Assembly (NCBI RefSeq): GCF_000384295.1
Contig: NZ_KB913037.1
Coordinates: 2,555,948 to 2,619,947 of the forward strand
Origin: Amycolatopsis balhimycina FH 1894
GTDB taxonomy: Bacteria > Actinomycetota > Actinomycetes > Mycobacteriales > Pseudonocardiaceae
Direction: 5' to 3'
DNA: 64,000 bases
The position numbers and the translations under genes were made by a program. Every line of letters starts with the position of its first letter. Positions within the stretch are counted from its first letter, which is position 1. Under the pieces are notes generated by a model. It ran no database searches and had not been told where the DNA came from. It saw only the letters and a program-made list of their open reading frames with translations. Of the stretch, positions 52,013-64,000 are shown one piece after another.

Positions 52013-53236
52013 ATGTCGCGAAGTCTCGACGCCCACGACCGGCTGCAGCAGCTGGAGACGATCATCGGTGCGCCGGCCGACCACCTCGGTCTGGCCGAGC
52101 TGCTCACCGAAACGCTGCGGCGCCTGCGTGAGGTCATGGCGGTCGACACCGCGACTGTGCTGCGGTACCAGGCCAACGGCCGTCAGCTCGTGGCCTTCGC
52201 GGCGGCGGGCATCGAGGAGGAGGTCCACCAGGGCGTGCGGGTGCCGGTCGGCAGCGGGTTCGCCGGCAAGGTCGCGCTCGAACGGGCACCGGTCATCATC
52301 GACCACGTCGACGAAAGCACCGTGGTGAACTCCCTGCTCTGGGAGCGGGGACTGCACTCCATGCTCGGCGTCCCCATGCTGGCCGGGACGGAGCTCGTCG
52401 GCGTGCTGCACGTCGGTTCCGTCGCGCCGCGGCTCTTCGGTGAGCCCGACGTGGCCACCCTGCAGCTGCTCGCCGACCGCCTCGCGATGGCGATCCAGGT
52501 GGAGGCGCTCGAGGAGAACCGCACCGCCACCGTGGCCCTGCAGCGCAGCCTGCTGCCGAGCAGCCTGCCCGAGGTGCCCGGCCTGGCCTTCGGCGCCCGG
52601 TACGTGCCCGGCGCGGAGACCGGCCTCGGCGGCGACTGGTACGACCTGTTCTCCCTGCCGGGTGACCGGCTCGGCGTCGTGATGGGCGACGTCTCCGGCC
52701 ACGGCCTCGAAGCGGCCGTGATCATGGGACGGCTGCGCAGCGCCCTGCGCGCCTACGCACTCGACTGCGAAAGCCCGGCCGAGGTGCTCGCCAAGCTCGA
52801 CCGGAAGGCCAACCACTTCGAGCACGGCGCGATGGCCACAGTGGCGTACGGGATCATCGGCCCGAGCCGCGAGGCGCTGACGCTGTCCCTCGCGGGGCAC
52901 CTGCCCCCGGTGCTGGCCCTGCCCGGCGAGGCGGGCCGGCTGGTGGACGTTCCCCCGGACCCGCCGATCGGGCTGACCATCGGCCGGCCCGAACGGCGTA
53001 CCAACGTGATCGCCCTGCCGCCCGGTGCGGTACTCGCCTTCTACACCGACGGGCTGGTCGAACGGCGGGACCGTCCGGTGGACACCGGCATGCACCAGCT
53101 CGAGGCGGCGGTCCACGCCGGGGAGCCGGAGCGCGTCTGTGCGCGGATCATGGCCGCGATGATCGGCAACCGGCCGGCCCAGGACGACGTCGCGCTGCTG
53201 GCCATCCAGCGCCGGGCCGTCCCGGCCGGGTCCTGA
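52013..53236 (+). CDS. GAF - SpoIIE phosphatase (PP2C type)
   Basis: 407 residues. GAF domain at about 20-165 (LREVMAVDTATVLRYQANG ... VRVPVGSGFAGKVALERAPV). SpoIIE/RsbU domain at about 190-400: LGGDWYDLFSLPGDRLGVVM, GDVSGHGLEAAVIMGRLRSA, and the C-terminal FYTDGLVERR and AQDDVALL. Dephosphorylates STAS anti-anti-sigma factors. It is convergent with the STAS gene at 53259. Confidence 0.93.
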   Translation: MSRSLDAHDRLQQLETIIGAPADHLGLAELLTETLRRLREVMAVDTATVLRYQANGRQLVAFAAAGIEEEVHQGVRVPVGSGFAGKVALERAPVIIDHVDESTVVNSLLWERGLHSMLGVPMLAGTELVGVLHVGSVAPRLFGEPDVATLQLLADRLAMAIQVEALEENRTATVALQRSLLPSSLPEVPGLAFGARYVPGAETGLGGDWYDLFSLPGDRLGVVMGDVSGHGLEAAVIMGRLRSALRAYALDCESPAEVLAKLDRKANHFEHGAMATVAYGIIGPSREALTLSLAGHLPPVLALPGEAGRLVDVPPDPPIGLTIGRPERRTNVIALPPGAVLAFYTDGLVERRDRPVDTGMHQLEAAVHAGEPERVCARIMAAMIGNRPAQDDVALLAIQRRAVPAGS

Positions 53237-53258
53237 GCCGCGACCGGGACGACGAGGT

Positions 53259-53642
53259 TCAGGACCCGGTCAGCGCCGCCTCGCGGGTCGGGAACAGCGA
53301 CAGGCTTTCCTCGAGCCCGGTCAGCTGGATCGGGCGCAGGGTCGCCCGGCCGGACGCGACGATCCGGACCGCGGTGCCCGGTCTGGCGTTCCGGTGGATC
53401 GTCAGCAAGGCCGTCAGGCCGGGTGAGGCGAGGAACTCGACGCGGCTGAGGTCGACCACCAGCACCGGCGGCTGCTCCGCCAGCGCGGTGTCGGCGGCCT
53501 GGACGAGCGCCGGCGCGGTCGTCGTGTCGACGTCGCCGGCGACCTCGACGATGATCGCGCCGTCCTGCTCCGTCCGGCCGATCCGGAATTCCCCGAACGG
53601 CACAGCGGTGGCCGAGCCCTCGGTGTGGGTGTGCTCGGTCAT
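53259..53642 (-). CDS. STAS-domain anti-anti-sigma factor
   Basis: 127 residues. [20 protein letters not shown] and [20 protein letters not shown], where the Ser in LASPGL is the phosphorylatable residue. A likely substrate of the adjacent SpoIIE phosphatase and of RsbW-type kinases in this block. The C-terminus ends [20 protein letters not shown], close to that of the next STAS protein. Confidence 0.93.
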   Translation of the reverse strand: MTEHTHTEGSATAVPFGEFRIGRTEQDGAIIVEVAGDVDTTTAPALVQAADTALAEQPPVLVVDLSRVEFLASPGLTALLTIHRNARPGTAVRIVASGRATLRPIQLTGLEESLSLFPTREAALTGS

Positions 53643-53801
53643 GGTGTTTCTCCTCGCCTTCGGCAGCTCCACCGGAACGTCCGGTGGGCGTGCGTGATCA
53701 CGAAGGCTGTTTGCTCAACCGCTCCCCATCATGCCCGCCCGGGGGACACGCCGCCGTGTCAGCGCCCGTTCCGCTTTCCGCCGGGCCCACGAGCAGGCAG
53801 G

Positions 53802-54179
53802 ATGGGCGCCATGGCCGAAAGAGACGTGACCGGGGGCGGACTCGGCGACGCGGGGTCGGTGGCACTGGAGGACCGGAACGGCACGGCCGTGCTGCACGTC
53901 GACGGCGCCCTCGACCTCGCGCTGGCGCCCAAGCTCCGGCAGCTGGTCGAACGCGCGGCGCGGCTGCGGCCCGCGATGGTCGTCATCGACCTGACCGGCG
54001 TGACTTTCCTGGCCTCGGCCGGGATGGCCGAACTCGTCCGGGCGCACCGCGGGCCCGCCGCGTCGGTGCCGCTGCGCGTGGTGGCCAGCGGCCGGATCAC
54101 CTTGCGGCCGCTGGAACTGACCTGCCTGACCGACGAGCTCGCGATCTACCCGTCGCTGTCCGAGGCGCTGGCCTCCTGA
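53802..54179 (+). CDS. STAS-domain anti-anti-sigma factor
   Basis: 125 residues (ATG 53802; ATG 53811 is an alternative). [19 protein letters not shown] and [20 protein letters not shown] with the phospho-Ser in LASAGM. Its stop overlaps the start of the GAF-SpoIIE gene by one base (TGATG), so it is the first gene of the three-gene partner-switch operon. Confidence 0.93.
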   Translation: MGAMAERDVTGGGLGDAGSVALEDRNGTAVLHVDGALDLALAPKLRQLVERAARLRPAMVVIDLTGVTFLASAGMAELVRAHRGPAASVPLRVVASGRITLRPLELTCLTDELAIYPSLSEALAS

Positions 54180-55762
54180 TGACGTCCCCGCCGGGGTTCG
54201 ACGCCGTGCTCGACGCCGTGCGCCGGGCGTTCGTCGACGACGCCGGTGCTCCGGTGGCCACCGCGGTCCGGGCTCTCGGCCCGGCCGAAACGCGCGCGGT
54301 GCTCGGCTGTCACGTCGCGGTCGCCGTGACCGACTCCGCGCTGCTGGCGGATTTGGTGCCGGGTAAGGAAATCACCCACGCGATCGCCGTCGCCGCGGAC
54401 GGCAGGGAGCACGGCGCAGTGGTCTACACCACTGCCGAAACCGGTGAGCTGCCGTCCGCCGTCGCCACCGCCATCGACGCCGTCACCACGCCCCTGGCCG
54501 GTACCGTGCGGCGGCTGCAGAGCGAAGCCGCGGTGCTCGACGCCCTCCACTCCACCGGCCGCGAGCTGACCGCCCAGCTCGAAATCGACCGGATCGTGCA
54601 GGACGCGACCGACGCGGCCACGAAGGCGACCGGAGCCGGTTTCGGCGCGTTCTTCTACAACCTGGTCGACGAGTTCGGCGAGTCGTACACGCTCTACACG
54701 CTTTCGGGCGTGCCGCGCGAGGCGTTCGCCCGGTTCCCGATGCCGCGCAACACCGCGGTGTTCGGCCCGACCTTCGACGGCACCGGCACCGTCCGCAGTC
54801 CCGACATCACGAAGGACCCGCGGTTCGGGAAGAACGCGCCGTACCACGGGATGCCGGAAGGCCACCTGCCCGTGTGCAGCTACCTGGCCGTGTCCGTGCT
54901 CGGCCCGACGAGCGGGGAGGTGCTGGGCGGCTTCTTCTTCGGCCACCCGGAACCGGACCGGTTCACCGCGCGGCACGAATACCTCGCCGAGGGCATCGCC
55001 GGCTACTCGGCCATCGCGCTGGACAACGCCCGCCTGTACGAACGCGAGCGCACCCTCGCCACGGAACTGGCCCGCGGCATGCTGCCGGTCGCCCCGCCCA
55101 CCCCCGGCCTCGACGTGCTCACCCGGTACCTGCCCGCGGCCACCGGGAGCAAGGTGGGCGGCGACTGGTTCGACGTGATCCGGCTGCCCTCGGGCGCCAC
55201 CGCGTTCGTCATCGGGGACGTCGTCGGCCACGGCGTCACGGCCGCGACCGTGATGGGCCAGGTCCGGACCGCCGTCCGCAGCTACGCCCTGCTGGAGCTG
55301 CCCCCTTCGGAGGTCCTGCGCAACGCCTCCGAACTGACCGTCGGGCTGCTCGGCGAAAGCTTCGTGACCTGCTTCTACGCGGTCCACCGGCCGGCCGACG
55401 GCACGCTGACCTACGCCAACGCCGGCCACCTCCCCGCGATCCTGGTCCGCACGGACGGCTCGCTCGACCAGATCGGCGAGGCGCTGGCGCAGCCGCTGGG
55501 CGTCGGCTCGGTCTTTCCCCAGCGCACCACGGCGTTCCCGCCCGGCGCGGACCTGGTGCTGTACACCGACGGGCTGGTCGAGAGCCGCACCCGCGACCTC
55601 ACGATCGGTGTCGAGTGGCTGCTGGCGGGTATCCCGGAGCTGCTGACCGCCACCGACCTCGGCACGGCATGGGACAAGCTCGTCGAGGAACTGACCCGCG
55701 GCCGGCACGACGACGACATCGCCGTCATCCACGTGCGCCACCGCGGAGAGGACGGCACATGA
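54179..55762 (+). CDS. GAF - SpoIIE phosphatase
   Basis: 527 residues. N-terminal ~120 residues of unassigned sequence, a GAF domain at about 125-300 ([40 protein letters not shown]), and SpoIIE from about 310 ([59 protein letters not shown]). The second gene in STAS-phosphatase-kinase order, the classical partner-switching arrangement. Confidence 0.93.
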   Translation: MTSPPGFDAVLDAVRRAFVDDAGAPVATAVRALGPAETRAVLGCHVAVAVTDSALLADLVPGKEITHAIAVAADGREHGAVVYTTAETGELPSAVATAIDAVTTPLAGTVRRLQSEAAVLDALHSTGRELTAQLEIDRIVQDATDAATKATGAGFGAFFYNLVDEFGESYTLYTLSGVPREAFARFPMPRNTAVFGPTFDGTGTVRSPDITKDPRFGKNAPYHGMPEGHLPVCSYLAVSVLGPTSGEVLGGFFFGHPEPDRFTARHEYLAEGIAGYSAIALDNARLYERERTLATELARGMLPVAPPTPGLDVLTRYLPAATGSKVGGDWFDVIRLPSGATAFVIGDVVGHGVTAATVMGQVRTAVRSYALLELPPSEVLRNASELTVGLLGESFVTCFYAVHRPADGTLTYANAGHLPAILVRTDGSLDQIGEALAQPLGVGSVFPQRTTAFPPGADLVLYTDGLVESRTRDLTIGVEWLLAGIPELLTATDLGTAWDKLVEELTRGRHDDDIAVIHVRHRGEDGT

Positions 55763-56190
55763 CGGACCCGCTCCCGCCGGGCGCCCCCGCGCCCCCGGCC
55801 TCGTTCCACCGGCGCTCGGCCGCGGTCGCCGACCGGCTGCCGGACCTGCGCGAAGCACTGGGCCGCTGGCTGGACACGCTCGGCCTGAGCGTCGACCGGC
55901 AGGAAGACGTCGTCCTCGCCGGCTACGAGGCGATGGCGAACTCGGCCGAGCACGCCTACCGCGACCGCGAGCCGGGCCCGATCGACGTCCGGGCCGAAGC
56001 GCTGCCCGGGCGGCTGACGGTGACGGTCAGCGACTACGGCACCTGGCAGCCACCGGCGGAGACGAACGGGATACGCGGACGCGGCCTGCTGCTCATCGAC
56101 AGCCTCGCCGACCACTGCGCCCAGGTGCACCGCGACGACGGCACGACGGTCACGATGACCTGGCTGACCGAGGATCTTCCGGCGGACTGA
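55759..56190 (+). CDS. RsbW-type anti-sigma/serine kinase ATPase
   Basis: 143 residues; ATG overlaps the previous stop (ATGA). N-box [16 protein letters not shown]1-like [11 protein letters not shown]2 [15 protein letters not shown]. Probably binds a sigma factor and phosphorylates the STAS protein encoded two genes upstream. No sigma factor gene follows in this window. Confidence 0.92.
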   Translation: MTDPLPPGAPAPPASFHRRSAAVADRLPDLREALGRWLDTLGLSVDRQEDVVLAGYEAMANSAEHAYRDREPGPIDVRAEALPGRLTVTVSDYGTWQPPAETNGIRGRGLLLIDSLADHCAQVHRDDGTTVTMTWLTEDLPAD

Positions 56191-56202
56191 CCCGCGAAAC
56201 GC

Positions 56203-56251
56203 CGTGAACGACTCGTTCATGACGTCGGATGACAGGAAAGAGTCGTTCACG
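56203..56251. repeat. decayed copy of the GTGAACGACTC palindrome
   Basis: The right arm (GATGACAGGAAAGAGTCGTT, then CACG) matches the perfect palindrome at 37713; the left arm has about four mismatches. It terminates the partner-switch operon and precedes the large hybrid kinase. Confidence 0.8.
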
Positions 56252-56354
56252 ACGTTCCTTCGGCGGTGCCTCCCGCACGGGTGAATCCCGCACGGACGGC
56301 AGGCCGGTTCCCGGGCGGGTAGGCTCGCTCGGGGCCGCGTGAACCGGGAGTGTG

Positions 56355-60436
<4,082 letters not shown>

Positions 60437-60440
<4 letters not shown>

Positions 60441-60739
60441 CGACGGCACTCACGGTGGTCGCCGGCCCGGGCGAGGACGGGAACCGGGTCCTGACCGCCA
60501 CGGGGGAGATCGACATGAGCAACGCCGCGGAGTTCGGCGCGGCCCTGGACCGCGAGCTGGCGGCACGGACCGCCGTCACCCTGGACCTGACCGGGGTGAC
60601 CTACCTCGACAGCGCCGGGATCGCGGTGCTCTTCGACCGGGCCGACGGGCACGACCTGCGGCTGGTGGCGCCGCGGCTGCTCGACCGGGTGCTGCGGATC
60701 TCCGGGCTGCCCCGGGTGACGAAGGTGATGATCCGCTGA
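60437..60739 (+). CDS. STAS-domain anti-anti-sigma factor coupled to the hybrid kinase
   Basis: 100 residues from GTG overlapping the kinase stop. VLTATGEIDMSNAAEFGAAL and LDLTGVTYLDSAGIAVLFDR with the phospho-Ser in LDSAGI. A likely substrate of the SpoIIE and HATPase modules of the upstream protein. Confidence 0.92.
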
Positions 60740-60741
60740 GC

Positions 60742-60766
60742 GGTTGGCCGGCGGCCCACGGGGTAA
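60742..60766 (+). promoter_or_regulatory. sigB-like promoter candidate
   Basis: GGTT, a 15-nt spacer and GGGTAA (60761-60766) match the actinobacterial general-stress sigma pattern (GGTT-N15-GGGTAT type). It lies 219 nt upstream of the GAF-ANTAR gene, in a region with partner-switch genes. Confidence 0.3.
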
Positions 60767-60984
60767 GCCTCCGGCAGCGACGGCCGCCCGATGGGTTGTG
60801 CTACCGGCTGTCGCCAGGTGGCCCCGGCGCCCAACCCACGACGTTCAGCAGCGAGCGCCGGGCCGGAGCCACCGCCCGGTCGGTGTTGCGGAGGACGCGA
60901 CGGACGCGAGTAAGGTTTCGATGTTGGCGTTGAATCCACAGCCGTCCGACATCTGCCGCATCTGTCCGGGACGGAGATGACCAC
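60767..60984. other. intergenic region upstream of the GAF-ANTAR gene
   Basis: About 220 nt without a gene. GC-rich with several short inverted repeats; no paired ANTAR hairpins with a clear hexaloop could be established by eye. Confidence 0.3.
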
Positions 60985-61719
60985 GTGACCGGTGAGCCGA
61001 TCCTGCCCGAGCACCTCGACGAGCTGACCGCCGCCATGGCGGACCTCACCGGCGCACTGGAGACCGAGCCCGTCGAGGCCGAGATCCTCGAAGCCGTCTG
61101 CGCCGAGGCCATCCGGGCCGTGCCGGGCGCCGACATGGCCAGCATCACCGCGATCCGGGACGGCGAACCGTCGACCGCGGCCTCCACCGACGACCGCGCC
61201 GTCGAGATCGACCGGGCCCAGTACGCGGCGGGCGCCGGCCCGTGCCTGCAGGCCGCCGAGACCGGCAAGGTCGTCCGCGTGCCGCTCGCGACGGCCGGGG
61301 CGGAGTGGCCCGAGTTCACCGCCCGCGCCCGGGAGCTCGGGGTCGGCAGCTACCTGGCCGCGCCGCTGCGCGTCGACGAGCACCTTTCCGGTGCCCTCAA
61401 CCTCTTCGGCTACGGCGACCACGGGTTCGCCGAGACCGACTCGCAGCTGCTGAGGCTCTACACCACGGTCGTCTCGTTCGGGCTGCGCACCACGCGGCGC
61501 TACCACCAGGCCCGCCGGCGGGCGTCCGACCTCGAGGCGGCGATGCGGACGCGCGCGGTGATCGAGCAGGCCAAGGGCATCCTGATGGCCGTGCACCGGA
61601 TCAGCGCGGACGACGCCATGAAGCTCCTGGTCACGGAATCGCAGCGCACCAACGTGAAGCTGCGGGACATCGCGGCGCGGTTCGTCGACGAGCTGTCCTC
61701 GGCGGACTCGCCCGCCTGA
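60985..61719 (+). CDS. GAF-ANTAR regulatory protein
   Basis: 244 residues from GTG. A GAF domain at about 35-165 (VPGADMASITAIRDGEPSTA, AGAGPCLQAAETGKVVRVPL) and an ANTAR domain at about 175-235 (MRTRAVIEQAKGILMAVHRI, then DDAMKLLVTESQRTNVKLRD). Binds RNA to relieve termination, under control of a small-molecule or redox signal. Second ANTAR protein in the window (first at 17770). Confidence 0.93.
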   Translation: MTGEPILPEHLDELTAAMADLTGALETEPVEAEILEAVCAEAIRAVPGADMASITAIRDGEPSTAASTDDRAVEIDRAQYAAGAGPCLQAAETGKVVRVPLATAGAEWPEFTARARELGVGSYLAAPLRVDEHLSGALNLFGYGDHGFAETDSQLLRLYTTVVSFGLRTTRRYHQARRRASDLEAAMRTRAVIEQAKGILMAVHRISADDAMKLLVTESQRTNVKLRDIAARFVDELSSADSPA

Positions 61720-61756
61720 CCGGCTCAGGCGATGTAGGGCCCAGGCGCTGTGGGGC

Positions 61757-62167
61757 TCAGGCGCTGTGGCGGGCAGGGAACGGCCAGGTGAGCGTGATGA
61801 CGGTGCCGTTGTCGGTCGAGCGGAGGTCGAGCCCGTCGACCAGGGCCTGGATCAGGCGCAGGCCGCGGCCGTCGTCCGCGCGCTCCGCCACCGACTCCCA
61901 GCGACCCTGGTCGGCCACGGTGACGATCAGCACGTCCTGGTCGATCCGGGCACGGATGTCGATCAGCCCCGGACGGCCGTGGTAGGCGTGGCCGAGCACG
62001 TTGGCCATCGCTTCCCAGCAGGCCAGGACGACGTCGTCGGCCTGCCGCCCGACTTCGTCACCGGCCCGCCGCCGCAGCCACGACACCAGGTGCCGCCGCA
62101 GGCTCGGCATCGTCCGTGGCGAAATCGTGCCGCGGTACCGCCAGCCGTCCGATCCCAGCTCTTCCAC
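61757..62167 (-). CDS. RsbW-type anti-sigma ATPase
   Basis: 136 residues from GTG 62167, set by GAGGAGG 5 nt upstream. N-box LACWEAMANVLGHAYH, G1-like VADQGRWESV, G2 DDGRGLRLIQALVD, ending TVITLTWPF. Convergent with the GAF-ANTAR gene. Partner unknown; STAS proteins at 53-61 kb are candidates. Confidence 0.88.
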   Translation of the reverse strand: MEELGSDGWRYRGTISPRTMPSLRRHLVSWLRRRAGDEVGRQADDVVLACWEAMANVLGHAYHGRPGLIDIRARIDQDVLIVTVADQGRWESVAERADDGRGLRLIQALVDGLDLRSTDNGTVITLTWPFPARHSA

Positions 62168-62290
62168 GTTCACCTCCTCGGGGGGCTTCAGGTTTGCTAC
62201 CCACGAGTTCGGATTCTCAATCACCGCTAGTGATTCCCCTGGCGCCGTTCGGACCTGGTGCGACCCGGGCGGTCGTGATCGGATGAGCGG

Positions 62291-64000
62291 ATGACTCGGT
62301 CGACGTCGTCCGTGGTGCTGTGCGCGGTGCTGGCCGCGGCCGCCCTCCTGCCCGCCCCCGCATCCGACGCGGCCACCGCGGCCCCGGGACCGGGCGTGGT
62401 CTCGCACTTCGGCCTGGCGCGCAAGGACTGCCTGGGCACCGCGCGGAACACGGCGAGCAAGGCGTGGTTCACCGTGGCCGGCGGCGTGCTGTCCGACGTC
62501 TACGCGCCGGTGATCGACAACACGAACGTCGAGACGCTGCAGTTCGCCGTCACCGACGGGCGCGGCTTCACCGACCTGCAAGCCCGTGACATGACCTACA
62601 CCGTGCGCACGAGCGCGGGCGGGATGGCCTGCGAGGTGACGTCGACCGCGCGCAGCGGCGCCTACCGGCTGGTCACCGAGTACCTGGCCGACCCGGCCCG
62701 GACCGGCGTGCTCATCCGCACCCGGCTGGATCCGCTGCGGGGTTCCGGCCGGGACCTGAAGGTCTACGTGCGGTTCGACGCGAGCGTCAACGGCAACGGC
62801 GGGGGTGGCCCGGCCAACGGCGGCGGCGACACCGCCACCGTCGACGCGGCGACGTCCGCGCTGGTCAGCGCCGACGCGAACACGGTGTCCAGCGCGCCGG
62901 CCCGCGACTACGGCACGCCGCTGGCCGCCGCGCTGCGCGCCGACCGGCGGTTCCTGGCCACCGGCAGCGGGTTCGCCGGCACCGCGGGCGACGGGCTGGC
63001 CCAGCTCGACCGGGACCACCGGCTCACCGACACCACGCCGTCGGCGGTGAACGGCAACGTCGTGCAGACCGCCCAGCTGGACCTCCAGCCGCGCCGCCCG
63101 GCCGTGCTCGCGCTCGGGTTCGGCGCGGACGCGCGGACCGCCGTCGCCACGGCCGGGGCGAGCCTGCGCACGCCGTTCGACCAGAGCTACCGCGAGTACG
63201 CGCGCCAGTGGCGTGACTACGACAACGGGCTGATCCCGGTGCGGGGCAAGGACTCTGACGCGTACTACCAGTCCGTCAACGTGCTCAAAGCCAGTGAAGA
63301 CAAGACTTTCCCGGGCGCGGTGGTCGCTTCGCTGGGCAGCCCGTGGGGACAGGCCGTGTCCGCGGGCGACGCGCCCGGCGGCAAGCCGGTCTACTTCGGT
63401 TCCTACCGCGAGATCTTCGCCCGCGACCTCTACGAGAGCTTCTCCGGCCTGCTGTCCGCGGGTGACCGCGAGACGGCCCGGGCGAGCGTCCGGTGGCTGT
63501 TCGCGCGCCAGCAGCAGCCGGACGGCCGGTTCCCGCGCAACTCGCTGCTCAACGGCAAGAAGGCGCCCGACTCCGGCGGTGACCAGCTCGACGAGAGCGC
63601 GTACCCGATCCTGATGGCGTTGCAGGCCGGGCTCGACCGCGACCGCACGCTCTACACCGGCCACATCCGCGCGGCCGCCGACTTCGTCGTCGCGCACGGA
63701 CCGGCGTTCGGCTCGGAGCGCTGGGAGGAACAGGGCGGCTACTCGCCCTCGACGATCGCCGCCGAGATCGCCGGGCTGGTCGCGGCCGGAGTGATCGCCG
63801 ACCGCAACGGCGACAGTGCGCGCGCGAACGTCTACCGCGCCACCGCCGACCACTTCCAGCGCAGCATCAAGGGCTGGACGGTGACGTCCACCGGGCCGTA
63901 CGGCGGCCGGTACTTCCTGCGGCTGACCAAGAACGGCGATCCGGACTCGGAGTGGATCTACAACCTGGGCAACGGCTCGGTCGATGCCGACCAGCGCGCG
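62291..64000 (+). CDS. secreted glucodextranase/glucoamylase-like (GH15) enzyme, 3' end outside the window
   Basis: 570 codons are visible without a stop. Signal peptide cleaves near residue 27 (DAATA). Residues 30-290 look like the beta-sandwich N-domain of glucodextranases (VVSHFGLARKDCLGTARNTA, SKAWFTVAGGVLSDVYAPVI). The (alpha/alpha)6 barrel begins after 300 and includes ARDLYESFSGLLSAG, LFARQQQPDGRFPRN and the catalytic ERWEEQGGYSPSTIAAEIAG motif (about 476-495, Glu as general acid). Acts on alpha-glucans outside the cell. The remaining C-terminus is not seen. Confidence 0.88.
   Translation, partial: MTRSTSSVVLCAVLAAAALLPAPASDAATAAPGPGVVSHFGLARKDCLGTARNTASKAWFTVAGGVLSDVYAPVIDNTNVETLQFAVTDGRGFTDLQARDMTYTVRTSAGGMACEVTSTARSGAYRLVTEYLADPARTGVLIRTRLDPLRGSGRDLKVYVRFDASVNGNGGGGPANGGGDTATVDAATSALVSADANTVSSAPARDYGTPLAAALRADRRFLATGSGFAGTAGDGLAQLDRDHRLTDTTPSAVNGNVVQTAQLDLQPRRPAVLALGFGADARTAVATAGASLRTPFDQSYREYARQWRDYDNGLIPVRGKDSDAYYQSVNVLKASEDKTFPGAVVASLGSPWGQAVSAGDAPGGKPVYFGSYREIFARDLYESFSGLLSAGDRETARASVRWLFARQQQPDGRFPRNSLLNGKKAPDSGGDQLDESAYPILMALQAGLDRDRTLYTGHIRAAADFVVAHGPAFGSERWEEQGGYSPSTIAAEIAGLVAAGVIADRNGDSARANVYRATADHFQRSIKGWTVTSTGPYGGRYFLRLTKNGDPDSEWIYNLGNGSVDADQRA

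Overview
This is a high-GC actinobacterial chromosome segment, most like Pseudonocardiales and probably Amycolatopsis or a close relative. The grounds are pervasive GC-rich third codon positions, many GTG starts, F420-type oxidoreductases (DDN-like and LLM-like), an HSP18-regulator/Hsp20 pair, ANTAR regulators, several SpoIIE/STAS/RsbW-type partner-switching genes and CBM2-bearing polysaccharide enzymes. The genus is inference; no 16S gene is present. Layout: (1) 1-15.1 kb is an accessory, defence-like island. It opens with a coupled SLATT membrane protein, a TIR-TM-WD40 receptor and a lipoprotein, followed by a convergent membrane protein with an unassigned cytosolic domain and a small possibly nuclease-like protein. 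Then come four type I-E CRISPR blocks: three + strand arrays (about 14, 40 and 24 repeats) whose repeats have drifted individually, and one far more decayed minus-strand array that I recognised from its 61-nt periodicity. The only cas genes are an apparently intact cas6e and the last ~47 codons of cas5e; cas3, cas8e, cse2, cas7, cas1 and cas2 are absent from the window. Between the first two arrays lies a 640-residue fusion of a PD-(D/E)XK nuclease, a propeller-like region and two C-terminal membrane helices, with two rare TTA codons. The island ends at a 5'-truncated large serine recombinase fused to the last repeat remnant, next to a tRNA-Leu(GAG) gene. (2) 15.5-30.7 kb is ordinary core/accessory metabolism: an anchored CBM2 protein, Hsp20 and its regulator, an ANTAR protein, an F420-type reductase, a DeoR-MFS operon, a sugar isomerase/dehydrogenase pair, a SAM methyltransferase, a GntR-ABC operon, a cyclase plus ThDP-enzyme operon and a secreted protein of unknown function. 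Two near-identical 23-bp sites link the GntR promoter and the secreted-protein promoter. (3) 30.7-51.9 kb holds the stub of an indolepyruvate ferredoxin oxidoreductase, regulators, redox enzymes, a peptidoglycan M15-like hydrolase and an NlpC/P60 hydrolase, a minimal second Rho factor, a CE1-GH10-CBM2 xylan enzyme, two SDRs, NnrD and a histidine phosphatase. (4) 52-62.2 kb is a dense partner-switching block: three SpoIIE-type phosphatase modules, three STAS anti-anti-sigma proteins, several RsbW-type ATPases, a 1361-residue hybrid kinase that carries REC, SpoIIE and ATPase modules in one chain, and a GAF-ANTAR protein. (5) The window ends inside a secreted GH15/glucodextranase-like enzyme. Working together: the island pairs sensor/effector membrane proteins with a degenerating CRISPR locus that retains its crRNA-processing nuclease. 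The right half combines carbohydrate degradation and cell-wall remodelling with general stress signalling. Intergenic palindromes, including a perfect 57-nt one, belong to at least three repeat families.
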